Shown in pieces: positions 20,301-28,426 of a stretch of 45,027 bases of DNA. The position numbers and the translations under genes are program-made. The stretch's first letter is position 1; the number at the start of each line of letters is the position of its first letter. The notes beneath the pieces were generated by a model, which was given only the letters and a program-made list of their open reading frames with translations, was not told where the DNA came from and searched no databases. Source of the stretch: Chitinophaga pinensis. GTDB taxonomy: Bacteria; Bacteroidota; Bacteroidia; Flavobacteriales_D; Crocinitomicaceae. The stretch is from NCBI GenBank assembly GCA_945883825.1, contig CAMCYF010000019.1:1-45027 (forward strand), in the 5' to 3' direction.

Positions 20301-20618
20301 TGGGACCCAAAAGAAACGTGGGCTATGGTCTCTGTTTTAGTTTATGCCGTAATTTTACATTTTCGGTTTATACCCAAGTTGAATGGCAAGTTTGTTTTTA
20401 ATGCAGTGGCTCTTTGGGGTTATTCAGCAATTTTATTTACCTTTTTTGGTGTAAATTTTATGCTTGTTGGTTTGCATTCTTATGCCCAAGGTGAAGGTCT
20501 GGGAGAATTTCCAAAATGGTTGATTGTATTAATTATTAGCTTTTTAATTTTTACGATTTTCTCAGGTATTCGATACCAGGCATATAAGAAACGTAACAAA
20601 GAAAAAATAGTGGGATAA
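17394..20618 (+). CDS. ccsBA: Fused cytochrome c biogenesis protein CcsBA (ResB-ResC)
   Basis: 1074 aa, inner-membrane haem exporter and cytochrome c haem lyase of the system II pathway. The N-terminal half is ResB/CcsB-like, with several membrane segments and a large periplasmic region. A second hydrophobic segment near residues 487-505 is followed by a His-rich stretch (509-523) and another periplasmic domain. The C-terminal half is CcsA: conserved His808, DHAPWSNGYE with His821, His891, the Trp-rich WWD motif (959-976) and His1028 in GLHSYA. These match the haem-binding histidines of CcsA. Fusion is usual in Bacteroidota. The stop abuts the ATG of the pseudouridine synthase. Confidence 0.93.
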   Translation: MLLKFLSAFFSIRSASLALIIFLTSIAAATFIESIYGIQSAKLIIYNATWFELLLIYLCFNLISNIFKHKMFQREKIALLTFHISFIIIIIGAGVTRFFSFDGLMLIPEGKTSDFIFTSDPHLLVSIQNLETGEDSNFVEQHYMSEIANNNFEHNYDFSGKDITISYLNFQSKMIDSFVVNSQFKEEALELVTDGMKSNFLCENDIFMLGEIPLSFEKELATPGIETRKFGDSIQVKTLLPLRYLAMSEMQKARQNGQSPSDSMFTEIPLNKWVNFKTTTLYQVGDKQFVFKRKIKHAKKMLVSSGKKNVGSDYLTVLVKSGKQSIEKRLEGGMGAIPTPTRFELNGLSIQLEYGSIRQKLPFAILCRDFQLDKYPGSESPSSFASELTILDKAKKYERNQRVFMNNIMDYQGYRFFQAAYDLDDPSTPENEEGTRLSVNHDAIGTNVTYFGYLLMTIGMVLSLFAPKGRFRDLNEKLKKLKIRREKLTTILFVFICLNSFISSAQKSHDHKHDHKNEHFNHKAKKPVFRIVSKEHSEKLAKLLVQDFDGRIVPFHTLSDQLLRKIYRGNKFRNLNASQVIMSMHMYPQYWMDQKIVQVSSNLRERLKLKEYASSKDLMAEGGNFKWLAEYKISHQKLESKRDEFDKKLIKLNEKFEVLQGVFTWQYMRIIPKANDKNNTWFIPMDMELLKIDTLSSITSLKYLSAIDKGAKNNDFTEAEILLAEICAFQREIGKKVVPSENQVSIEVSYNKMEIFKNTYRSYGLIGFLMLILFFVQLFINPKSKVLKIFSVARGIFFFLLTVFFVYHGIGLGFRWVISDHAPWSNGYEAIIFIAWVTMIFGFVFSRKNAVIIAGTAILASLMIFVTEMNLLDPEITPLVPVLKSYWLMIHVAIITGSYGPLGLAAILGLINLLLYIFRTQKNGKMISIHISELTYVSEMAMTIGVFMLTIGTFLGGVWANESWGRYWAWDPKETWAMVSVLVYAVILHFRFIPKLNGKFVFNAVALWGYSAILFTFFGVNFMLVGLHSYAQGEGLGEFPKWLIVLIISFLIFTIFSGIRYQAYKKRNKEKIVG

Positions 20619-21296
20619 ATGGATTTGACAAGTATTCTTTTCGAAGACAACCATTTAATCGTCATCAATAAAAAACCTTCTGAAATTGTACAGGGTGATA
20701 AGACGGGTGATAAAACGATGCCCGATATGATTAAAGAATACTTAAAAGTAAAATACAACAAACCTGGCAATGTTTTTTGTGGCGTTATTCACCGTTTAGA
20801 TCGACCTACAAGTGGCGCAGTTGTTTTTGCTAGAACAAGTAAAGGACTTGAGCGAATGAATGCTCAGTTTAGAGAAAAAGAAACAAACAAAGTTTACTGG
20901 GCCATCGTTGAACAAAAGCCAGAAAAACCTGAAGGCGCCTTGGTTCATTTCCTCAAAAAAAACGAGACAAAAAATAAAAGTTTTGTCACAGACTCCGAAA
21001 AAGGAGGTGCAAAAGAAGCGAAACTTACTTACCAACTTATCGCATCATCAGAGCGCTATTATTTATTAGAAATCACTCTTGAAACTGGAAGACATCATCA
21101 AATTCGTGCACAATTAGCTGCTATCGGATGCTTTATTAAAGGAGATATAAAGTACGGTGCAAAACGCTCAAATGAAGATGGATCAATCTGCTTGCATGCC
21201 AGAAGATTAACAATAAATCATCCAGTTACTAAGGAAGTCTTAACATTTACAGCTGACACACCAAATTCTGCAATTTGGAAAATATTTGAAAAATAA
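20619..21296 (+). CDS. RluA family pseudouridine synthase
   Basis: 225 aa, isomerises uridine to pseudouridine in rRNA or tRNA. The catalytic motif HRLDRPTSG is at 58-66, with nucleophile Asp61. The C-terminal ETGRHHQIRAQLA is the second conserved RluA family motif. There is no S4 domain at the N-terminus, so it resembles the short RluA/TruC-like members; the exact target site cannot be read from the sequence. The ATG directly follows the ccsBA stop codon, and the next gene starts one nucleotide after its own stop. Confidence 0.92.
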   Translation: MDLTSILFEDNHLIVINKKPSEIVQGDKTGDKTMPDMIKEYLKVKYNKPGNVFCGVIHRLDRPTSGAVVFARTSKGLERMNAQFREKETNKVYWAIVEQKPEKPEGALVHFLKKNETKNKSFVTDSEKGGAKEAKLTYQLIASSERYYLLEITLETGRHHQIRAQLAAIGCFIKGDIKYGAKRSNEDGSICLHARRLTINHPVTKEVLTFTADTPNSAIWKIFEK

Positions 21297-21297
21297 A

Positions 21298-21642
21298 ATG
21301 GGATCTACTCCTATTTTTGAGCCCTTAAATGAATTGAAAGACCTTTCATTTGCAGAACTAACAATTGCACAAATTAAAAAGGATTTTGCCAGAATTTCTT
21401 TGGATTTTAACTTTGAGAAAGATAAAAAAAAAGAACTTAAGAACCAGCTAATCACAGAAATAGAAAAAACTATCTCAAATTTAACTTCTATTGAACTTCA
21501 ACAGTTTATCTATTTAATTGATCTCAAAGAAACTGATTTTCATTCTGCAAGTCACCATGAAAATTTCCTGGAAATCCTTTCGGAAAAAATACTATACCGA
21601 GAAGCATATAAAGTCTTTCTTCGCAAATATTATAGTTTGTAA
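21298..21642 (+). CDS. Small hypothetical protein
   Basis: 114 aa from the ATG at 21298; a TTG four codons upstream is in frame but overlaps the pseudouridine synthase. Not recognised. The protein is highly charged, with Lys/Glu-rich segments predicted helical (about 35-60), and has no signal peptide or membrane segment. The C-terminal half, with HENFLEILSEKILYREAY, looks compact and helical. One nucleotide separates it from the upstream stop, so it is translated from the same transcript. A dnaN promoter follows 84 nt later. Function unknown. Confidence 0.75.
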   Translation: MGSTPIFEPLNELKDLSFAELTIAQIKKDFARISLDFNFEKDKKKELKNQLITEIEKTISNLTSIELQQFIYLIDLKETDFHSASHHENFLEILSEKILYREAYKVFLRKYYSL

Positions 21643-21725
21643 AGTTTTCTGTTTCTAAAAACCATATTTTCTTAAAAGATGATCGAATTAAGTAAATAAA
21701 TGTGTAAAACCTCATCCTTTTTTAT

Positions 21726-21733
21726 TAATTTTG
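21726..21733 (+). promoter_or_regulatory. -7 element upstream of dnaN
   Basis: TAATTTTG matches TAnnTTTG; it ends 16 nt before the dnaN ATG. The -33 region has only TGTG-like sequence. Confidence 0.55.
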
Positions 21734-21749
21734 GATTAAATATTTTTAT

Positions 21750-22868
21750 ATGAATTTCATTACTTCAAGTAGCATTTTACTGCGTCATCTACAGAGCATT
21801 TCTGGCGTGATAAACACAAGCAATACATTGCCAATTCTAGATAATTTTTTGTTTGATATCCAAAATGGGCAATTAACTATTTCAGCATCTGATTTAGAAA
21901 CTACAATGATTACAACTTTAAAAGTTGAATCAGAAGAAAATGGGAAAGTTGCATTACCAGCTAAATTAATTTTAGACGTCTTAAAAAGTCTTCCGGAACA
22001 ACCTTGCACTATTCGCGTAAATTTAGAAAACATGCAAGTTGAAATTGCTTATGACAATGGGAAGTCAAAAATGAATGGTATGAAAGGTGATGAATTTCCA
22101 AAATTACCTAGCATAGAAAATAAAAATTCAATAAAAATTTCTGGAGAAATCCTTTCTAAAGCAATAAATAGAACCTTATTTGCTGCAGGAAATGATGATT
22201 TAAGACCCGTAATGAGTGGCGTATACTGTCATTTTACACCTGGCGACATTACATTCGTAGCAACAGATGCTCACAAATTAGTACGTTACCGCAGAAAAGA
22301 TGCTGAAGCAAATGGTAGCGCTGCATTTATATTGCCAAAAAAAGCATTAAACATGCTAAAATCAAATCTTAACGGTGAAGAGGAAATTCTATTTGAATAC
22401 AATGAATCTAATGCAATTTTTACCTTTAATGATTTAGTGATCGTTTGTCGATTAGTTGATGGGAAATATCCAAACTATGAAGCGGTTATTCCCAAGGAAA
22501 ACCCAAATGTGTTAACCATTGATCGCCTGCAATTCTTGAATTCTATTAAACGTGTTTCAATTTTTTCAAATAAAACAACTCACCAAATTAAATTAAAATT
22601 AGCTGGTTCAGAATTATCACTTTTTGCTGAAGATCTTGATTTTGCAAACGAAGCATCAGAACGACTTACATGTAATTACGATGGCGACGATCTAGAAATT
22701 GCTTTCAATTCACGATTCCTGATGGAAATGGTGAGTAATCTCGAAGCTACAGAAATTCAACTTTCAATGAGCGAAACAGGTCGTGCTGGAATACTAACTC
22801 CTTGCAATCCTGAAAATGCAAATGAAGAAGTTTTGATGTTGGTAATGCCTGTAATGCTTAATCGATAA
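21750..22868 (+). CDS. dnaN: DNA polymerase III sliding clamp, beta subunit
   Basis: 372 aa, normal length. Three repeated clamp domains can be followed. The start MNFITSSSILLRHLQSISG and the segment TLPILDNFLF are typical, FVATDAHKLVRYR marks the middle domain, and the end LVMPVMLNR corresponds to the conserved C-terminal strand that forms the protein-binding cleft. It encircles DNA and tethers polymerase III and other partners. It is not next to dnaA here; rlmN follows after 22 nt and may be co-transcribed. Confidence 0.97.
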   Translation: MNFITSSSILLRHLQSISGVINTSNTLPILDNFLFDIQNGQLTISASDLETTMITTLKVESEENGKVALPAKLILDVLKSLPEQPCTIRVNLENMQVEIAYDNGKSKMNGMKGDEFPKLPSIENKNSIKISGEILSKAINRTLFAAGNDDLRPVMSGVYCHFTPGDITFVATDAHKLVRYRRKDAEANGSAAFILPKKALNMLKSNLNGEEEILFEYNESNAIFTFNDLVIVCRLVDGKYPNYEAVIPKENPNVLTIDRLQFLNSIKRVSIFSNKTTHQIKLKLAGSELSLFAEDLDFANEASERLTCNYDGDDLEIAFNSRFLMEMVSNLEATEIQLSMSETGRAGILTPCNPENANEEVLMLVMPVMLNR

Positions 22869-22890
22869 AAAATGCCTTATTCATTGAATT

Positions 22891-23982
22891 ATGGCAGAAG
22901 ATAAAATTAATATTCGGGAATTATCTTTTGAAGAACTCCAAGAACATTTAAGCAAATTAAAGCAACAAGCCTTTCGTTCAAAACAAGTATTTGAATGGTT
23001 GTGGAAAAAAAATGCACATACATTTGAAGAAATGTCAAATCTCAGCATTGAATTAAGAAGTGTTTTGGATGCAAATTTCTTTATCGATGCTATTAGCGTT
23101 CAAGATGAACAAATAAGTAAGGACAAAACCATTAAATGTGCGTTTGAAATAGCAGAAGGGAAAATTGTTGAAGGTGTTTTAATTCCAAGTAAATCTCGAA
23201 TGACTGCCTGCATTTCTTCGCAAGTTGGCTGCAGTTTATCCTGTAGCTTTTGTGCAACTGGTCGTCTAAAATTATTGCGGAATTTGACTGCTGGTGAAAT
23301 TGTGGATCAAGTGGTCTATCTCCGAAACCAAGCTGAAAATCGCTATAAAACCCCGTTGTCAAATATCGTTTATATGGGAATGGGAGAACCACTTTTAAAT
23401 TATAAAAATGTTCTTCGCTCAACAGAAATGCTTTGCTCAGAAAAAGGATTAGGAATTTCTCCAAGAAGAATAACAGTATCGACAGCTGGAATTGCAAAGA
23501 TGATACGAAAATTCGGAGATGACGAAGTTCGCTTCAATCTAGCCCTTTCTTTGCATGCTGCGAATGACGAAAAACGGAATAAATTAATGGAAATTAATGA
23601 GACTAATAATTTAGAAGAATTATCTGAGGCTCTGATCTATTTCCATGAAAAAACAGGAACTCGTGTTACATTTGAATACATTATTTTTAAAGATTTTAAT
23701 GACGAAATTGAAGATGCACAAGAGCTTGCTCAGTTTTGTAAATGCGTTCCTTGTAAGATTAATATCATAGAATACAATCCGATTGATGACGGACAGTTTC
23801 AGCAGGCAGATCCACAAAAAGTAATTGAATTTGCAAATTATTTAGAAGCAAAAAATCTAATTGTAAATGTTCGAAGAAGTCGTGGGAAAGACATCGATGC
23901 AGCCTGCGGGCAACTTGCGAATAAAAACAAAGCAATTCCTTTACAAGAGAGGATTTTAAAAGGATTGAACAGCGAGATTTAA
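22891..23982 (+). CDS. rlmN: Dual-specificity 23S rRNA/tRNA adenine-C2 methyltransferase RlmN
   Basis: Radical SAM enzyme, 363 aa, that methylates A2503 of 23S rRNA and A37 of some tRNAs. The cluster motif CxxxCxxC is at C114, C118 and C121. Cys107, seven residues earlier, and Cys339 in AACGQL match the two catalytic cysteines of the family (E. coli C118 and C355) in spacing and context. YMGMGEPLLNY is the SAM-binding GEP region. The TAA stop shares bases with the stop of the convergent lectin-like gene. Confidence 0.96.
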   Translation: MAEDKINIRELSFEELQEHLSKLKQQAFRSKQVFEWLWKKNAHTFEEMSNLSIELRSVLDANFFIDAISVQDEQISKDKTIKCAFEIAEGKIVEGVLIPSKSRMTACISSQVGCSLSCSFCATGRLKLLRNLTAGEIVDQVVYLRNQAENRYKTPLSNIVYMGMGEPLLNYKNVLRSTEMLCSEKGLGISPRRITVSTAGIAKMIRKFGDDEVRFNLALSLHAANDEKRNKLMEINETNNLEELSEALIYFHEKTGTRVTFEYIIFKDFNDEIEDAQELAQFCKCVPCKINIIEYNPIDDGQFQQADPQKVIEFANYLEAKNLIVNVRRSRGKDIDAACGQLANKNKAIPLQERILKGLNSEI

Positions 23983-25940
23983 CGAATCAAATGGATAAAC
24001 CCAGATTTTTCTCCGTTTACATAAACTAATTTATAAAAATATAAACCTTCTTGCAAATCATCACCGCCGACAGATTTTCCAGAAAAAGCAGTAGACTCAT
24101 ATTCTTGTTTAAACACCAAATTTCCCCAACGATTATAGATAAATAATTCAAATGTCAAGCAGGTTTGGAAGTGTTCACTAATATCCATTGAATCGTTTAT
24201 ACCATCTCCATCTGCAGTAATTACATTTGGAAAATCAAAATCATCAAATGTAAAAATATTTTCAATTAAAACATTGATCTGAGATTCAGGAGAAATACAT
24301 CCATTTAATGAAACAGTAGCAGTATAAATTCCGGTATTTTCAATTTCAACATTTAAGCTATTTTCAACTTGATTTGAAGTGAAGTTTGCAGGGCCTGACC
24401 AATTGCAAACTCCATTTGGAATATTTACGGCAGAAAGTGTGAGTAAATCTCCAGGGCACTCAAGTGGACTGTTACTTGTCAAACTTGGTGCAGGAGGAAT
24501 AGGATTGACAAGCAGACTTAGAGTTATAATTGAATCGCAACCATTAGCTGAAGGAATTGTAAATGGAAAAGATCCCGTTACACTTAAATTTTGCCCTAAA
24601 AACGTAAATGTTTCACCGGCACAAATTTCTTCTTGCATAGAAGAACTAGAAATCGGAAGAAAAGACAGTGTTAAAGTTATTAATGAATCACATCCTGCGA
24701 CAGTTTGAAGTAAATGAGTAAATATACCCGGAGAATTGAGTGTTTGACCATAAAAATTATAGCTTGAACCTTGACATATTTGAATTTGTTGATCGGAACT
24801 CAATATTGGATTAACCGTTAATGTAAGTTGTATAATTGAATCGCACGAATTTCCATCTGGAATAATCACTTGAAAATTCCCGGAAGAAGAAAATGACTGA
24901 CCTCCTACTGTGTAAGAAGAGCCTGCACAAATTGAGGCATTCACAAAGCTTGTAAGAATAGGATTAATCGTTACAGTTACATTGTCAGTAGTTGGACAGG
25001 AAGATGGATTAGATAATAAAGTTGTCTGAACTGTATAGGTTTGTGAAATAGGAGTTACACCGTTATTAAGGATTGAAACAACTGGATTTGAAATCGTAGG
25101 GTCATTTAAACCATTTGAAGGCGACCAAGAATAGTTATAATTTGAATTAGTTGTAGAACCAATTTGCGCAGTTTCACCGTTACAAATAACTATATCTGGT
25201 CCTGCAGTGGAAAGTGCGACATCTGCATAAATTGTTGCATTCTTTATAGAATGTCTGTCATTCGCTCCACCAGTACTTGCTGTGAATCCCATATAGCCAA
25301 CAAATGAAACGGTATAAGTGGTAGAAAGCCATAAAGTACCATTTACACTCACTGAAATAATTCCATTGTTGTAGTTAATCTCTGCATGGTTATAATTATT
25401 TGAGCGAAGAAAATTTAAATTTCCAGCTGTGTTTGTAACTTTTACGATACCAACAGAACATTCATTATAACCAATACCATTATATATCTGTATTTCAGGA
25501 TTTGCACCACAACCATTATCCCAAGTATCAAAAACTACCTTTATACCATTTGCAAATTCAGGAATACCCATACCACCTCCGTTAACAAATCCCGTTGGTG
25601 GAACATCTAGAAAACAAAAAGCAATTCCATCTGCAGCATTCCCGTCAAACATCCTAAAATCAAATTCAGAAGTCCATTGATAACAAGTTGAAAGATCTAT
25701 AGGTTGAGAATAAAAAATTCCACCACTTGAAGTGCCAATATTTTGAGTAAGAATAAGTTCATTTGGATCAGAATCTGCATCTCCGCCCGTATCTCCAATT
25801 GCTGCAGCACCTGTTAAATTCCAGCCAGCTGTGCTAATAATCGGAGAACCTTGAATCTCTGCAAATACAAGTGTCTGAGAATTCAGCTGAATACAATTTA
25901 TAAAAACTAGATAAAAAAAGAAAAAAGACTTTTTAAACAT
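23979..25940 (-). CDS. Secreted lectin-like protein with gliding-motility-type C-terminal domain
   Basis: 653 aa. A signal peptide (about 1-21) is followed by an L-type lectin-like beta-sandwich (about 25-240; NGIKVVFDTWDNGC resembles legume-lectin family strands). Next come an Ig-like domain (about 240-325), three 51-residue modules starting at Cys338, Cys389 and Cys440, another Ig-like domain (about 488-560) and a C-terminal CHU_C domain (about 565-653, with ADGDGIND and YNRWGNLVF) that directs export by the type IX system. Probably a surface adhesin that binds glycans. It is convergent with rlmN, the two stop codons overlapping in one TTAA. Confidence 0.88.
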   Translation of the reverse strand: MFKKSFFFFYLVFINCIQLNSQTLVFAEIQGSPIISTAGWNLTGAAAIGDTGGDADSDPNELILTQNIGTSSGGIFYSQPIDLSTCYQWTSEFDFRMFDGNAADGIAFCFLDVPPTGFVNGGGMGIPEFANGIKVVFDTWDNGCGANPEIQIYNGIGYNECSVGIVKVTNTAGNLNFLRSNNYNHAEINYNNGIISVSVNGTLWLSTTYTVSFVGYMGFTASTGGANDRHSIKNATIYADVALSTAGPDIVICNGETAQIGSTTNSNYNYSWSPSNGLNDPTISNPVVSILNNGVTPISQTYTVQTTLLSNPSSCPTTDNVTVTINPILTSFVNASICAGSSYTVGGQSFSSSGNFQVIIPDGNSCDSIIQLTLTVNPILSSDQQIQICQGSSYNFYGQTLNSPGIFTHLLQTVAGCDSLITLTLSFLPISSSSMQEEICAGETFTFLGQNLSVTGSFPFTIPSANGCDSIITLSLLVNPIPPAPSLTSNSPLECPGDLLTLSAVNIPNGVCNWSGPANFTSNQVENSLNVEIENTGIYTATVSLNGCISPESQINVLIENIFTFDDFDFPNVITADGDGINDSMDISEHFQTCLTFELFIYNRWGNLVFKQEYESTAFSGKSVGGDDLQEGLYFYKLVYVNGEKSGFIHLIR

Positions 25941-25979
25941 TAATGTATTTTAGTTATGTCAAGGCTAATTTACTAAAGT

Positions 25980-27854
25980 TTAGGTAAATTCTGATAATTC
26001 TATCCATCGATTGGTTTTCTCTTCAATTTCTGAAACAATTTCACCTAATTTAACTCCGAGTTCATACACATCTTGGTTACTTACTCCTTCAGACGAAATT
26101 TTAGCTAAAATTGTTGCTTTATCAAGTTCTAATTTTTCAAGATTTTTTTCCAAAGATTCAAATTCTGCTTTTTCATTAAAGGTTAATTTTCGCTTAAGTT
26201 CTTCCTTTACTTTTGACTTTTCTTCAACAACTTTCTCTATCTTAACTTTAGAAACACCGTTTTTATCATCTCGCTTATCTTGAATTTGTTTCTTTCTAAA
26301 ATCGGTGTAATTTCCAACAATGTCTTTTATCACTCCTTCTCCTTCGAATACAAATAAATGGTCCACCATTTTATCCATAAAATAACGATCGTGAGAAACA
26401 ACTATTAAGCAACCTTGAAAATTGCGCAGATAATCTTCTAAAACAGACATCGCAAAAATATCCAAATCATTGGTTGGCTCATCCAGAATAAGAAAATTAG
26501 GATTGCTCATTAAAACGCGTAAAAGCTTCAATCTTCGTTTTTCGCCACCACTTAATTTATGAACGAAAGTATAATGCATGTCACGTGGAAAGAGAAAACG
26601 CTCCAATAATTGCGCTGCAGATAATTGTTTTCCTTTTTCCAAAGGAATATACTCGGCGACTTCCTTTACAACATCAATTACCTTAAAATCATCCTTAACT
26701 TTTATTAAATCTTGAGAGTAATAGCCAAAAACAACCGTTTCGCCAATAACAATTTTACCTTTATTTGTGGGCTCTTCACCTAAGAGCATTTTTAAAAAAG
26801 TTGTTTTTCCGGAGCCATTATTTCCAACAATACCAAGTCGCTCTAGACGTTGAACATTGTAGGTAAAATCTTCAAGGATTTTCTTTTCGCCAAATTCTTT
26901 TCCAACTTTATGGAATTCTACAATTTTAGAACCCAAACGCTCCATCTTAACGGGTAATTCTAATTCGTCTTCATCGGTATTTTGAAGTGCTGTTTTCTTT
27001 ATATCTTGAAATGCATCTACTCGGGCTTTTTGCTTCACACTTCTTGCCTTTGGTTGGCGACGAATCCAATCTAATTCTTTGCGAAAGGTATTTTTTGCTT
27101 TTTCAATTGTGGATTGTAATTGGTCTTCACGCTCTGCTTTTTTCTCCAAGTAATAGGAAAAATTCCCTTTGTACTTGTAAAGTGTTTTGTCTGCCAATTC
27201 AAAAATTGTATCGCAAACAACTTCTAAAAAATAGCGATCGTGGGTAACCATTAAAATAGTAGATTTAGAAGTTGCCAAATACGATTCCAACCATTCAATC
27301 ATGTCTAAATCTAAGTGATTTGTAGGCTCATCTAAGAATAAAAAATCGGCGTCAGAAAGTAAAACCTTGGCTAGGGCAACACGTTTTTTCTGTCCTCCAG
27401 AAAGTGATCCCACAACCTGAGATGTATCTTGTAATTTTAAAACTGATAAAATTTGTTGGACCTTAACTTCAATGTCCCAAGCATTCATCTCTGTAATTTC
27501 TTGGTACAAATGTTCTAAGGCTTTTTCATCGTTGTTGTCCATTGCAACATTGTATTCTTTAATCAACTTCAGTTCGGGTAAATCGTGATCAAAAACAGCT
27601 TCCAAAATAGTTTGCTTTTCGTTCATCAATTCCGTTTGTTCCATGAAGGCAATTCGAATATCATTTCTATAAACTATTCGACCTGAATCGTATTGCTCAT
27701 AATCCATTAAACAGCGTAATAAAGTTGTTTTACCGGAACCATTTTTGGCGATGATAGAAACTTTTTGACCTTGGTCAATGCCAAAGGTTAAGTCAGAAAA
27801 AAGTACGCGTTCACCAAAAGATTTGGTCAAATTTTCAACAGAAAGATAATTCAT
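25980..27854 (-). CDS. uup: ABC-F family ATPase, Uup-like
   Basis: 624 aa soluble protein with two ABC ATPase domains and no membrane segments. The first Walker A is AKNGSGKTT (36-44), with signature LSGGQKKR and Walker B LFLDEPTNHLD. The second has GNNGSGKTT, LSGGEKRR and LILDEPTNDLD. A linker of charged helices joins them. The C-terminal 80 residues are a coiled coil, as in Uup, which binds DNA or the ribosome. Relatives act on the ribosome or in tolerance of precise transposon excision. An exact -7 box lies 31 nt upstream. Uup rather than another ABC-F is likely from the coiled-coil tail. Confidence 0.88.
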   Translation of the reverse strand: MNYLSVENLTKSFGERVLFSDLTFGIDQGQKVSIIAKNGSGKTTLLRCLMDYEQYDSGRIVYRNDIRIAFMEQTELMNEKQTILEAVFDHDLPELKLIKEYNVAMDNNDEKALEHLYQEITEMNAWDIEVKVQQILSVLKLQDTSQVVGSLSGGQKKRVALAKVLLSDADFLFLDEPTNHLDLDMIEWLESYLATSKSTILMVTHDRYFLEVVCDTIFELADKTLYKYKGNFSYYLEKKAEREDQLQSTIEKAKNTFRKELDWIRRQPKARSVKQKARVDAFQDIKKTALQNTDEDELELPVKMERLGSKIVEFHKVGKEFGEKKILEDFTYNVQRLERLGIVGNNGSGKTTFLKMLLGEEPTNKGKIVIGETVVFGYYSQDLIKVKDDFKVIDVVKEVAEYIPLEKGKQLSAAQLLERFLFPRDMHYTFVHKLSGGEKRRLKLLRVLMSNPNFLILDEPTNDLDIFAMSVLEDYLRNFQGCLIVVSHDRYFMDKMVDHLFVFEGEGVIKDIVGNYTDFRKKQIQDKRDDKNGVSKVKIEKVVEEKSKVKEELKRKLTFNEKAEFESLEKNLEKLELDKATILAKISSEGVSNQDVYELGVKLGEIVSEIEEKTNRWIELSEFT

Positions 27855-27884
27855 GAATGATGTAATTAAGCCATTTTAGGCCTG

Positions 27885-27892
27885 CAAAGTTA
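27885..27892 (-). promoter_or_regulatory. -7 element upstream of uup
   Basis: TAACTTTG on the minus strand matches TAnnTTTG exactly, 30 nt before the ATG at 27854. No clear -33 TTTG. Confidence 0.5.
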
Positions 27893-27927
27893 GGAATTTA
27901 AATACTAAGATTTGAGAAAGCTTGGCC

Positions 27928-28410
27928 CTAACGAAGGCGATTCAACGAATCGAGTAATTTTTTATCGCGTTTAATTCCCAATTGAGCTAAAAAACAAAAA
28001 GGAAAACCCAAAACAAAGAAGAAAAAACCGAGGCCTAATTCTCTTTTTGTTTCATCGGTACTTAACATTCCACCACCCATAATTGCAAAAATTACAAGTG
28101 AAACAATTAGTAAGAGATAAATAAAGAAAATAGTTCGAGCTAATTTAAATTGACGGGTTAAATTTTTAAATCCCATTAATGCAATAAAAATGAAAAGAAT
28201 AAAGCTTATTAGCGTTAAGAAAAAAGGTATTTTTGATAAGGGCTGTAAATTTCCTTGTGGATCATTTACATTTCCTGATTCCAAGCCAAAAGCACTAAAA
28301 ACAAAATAAGTTTTTGAACCTACAAAACGAAATATCTCCATTCCTGAAAGTAATAAGGACAGGCAAATCATTGCTAAAATGTAATAAATACTTTGAATAC
28401 GTTGTATCAT
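27928..28410 (-). CDS. DUF4293 family membrane protein
   Basis: 160 aa with four predicted membrane segments (about 8-28, 60-80, 88-110 and 125-147). The start MIQRIQSIYYILAMI is typical of DUF4293, a Bacteroidota-specific inner-membrane family of unknown function. It starts 16 nt after the aroC stop and is probably co-transcribed from the aroC promoter. The C-terminus is short and basic (RDKKLLDSLNRLR). Confidence 0.88.
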   Translation of the reverse strand: MIQRIQSIYYILAMICLSLLLSGMEIFRFVGSKTYFVFSAFGLESGNVNDPQGNLQPLSKIPFFLTLISFILFIFIALMGFKNLTRQFKLARTIFFIYLLLIVSLVIFAIMGGGMLSTDETKRELGLGFFFFVLGFPFCFLAQLGIKRDKKLLDSLNRLR

Positions 28411-28426
28411 CTTTTAAAGTTTTTCT

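Noticed and set aside
24450-24930. Regularly spaced similar segments (153 nt apart) that could suggest a repeat array such as CRISPR
   Set aside because: The period is 51 codons, the similarity is at protein level and lies in frame inside a coding gene.
25941-25979. TTGACA upstream of the lectin-like gene (minus strand)
   Set aside because: It looks like an E. coli -35 box, but Bacteroidota primary sigma does not use it and no TAnnTTTG follows.
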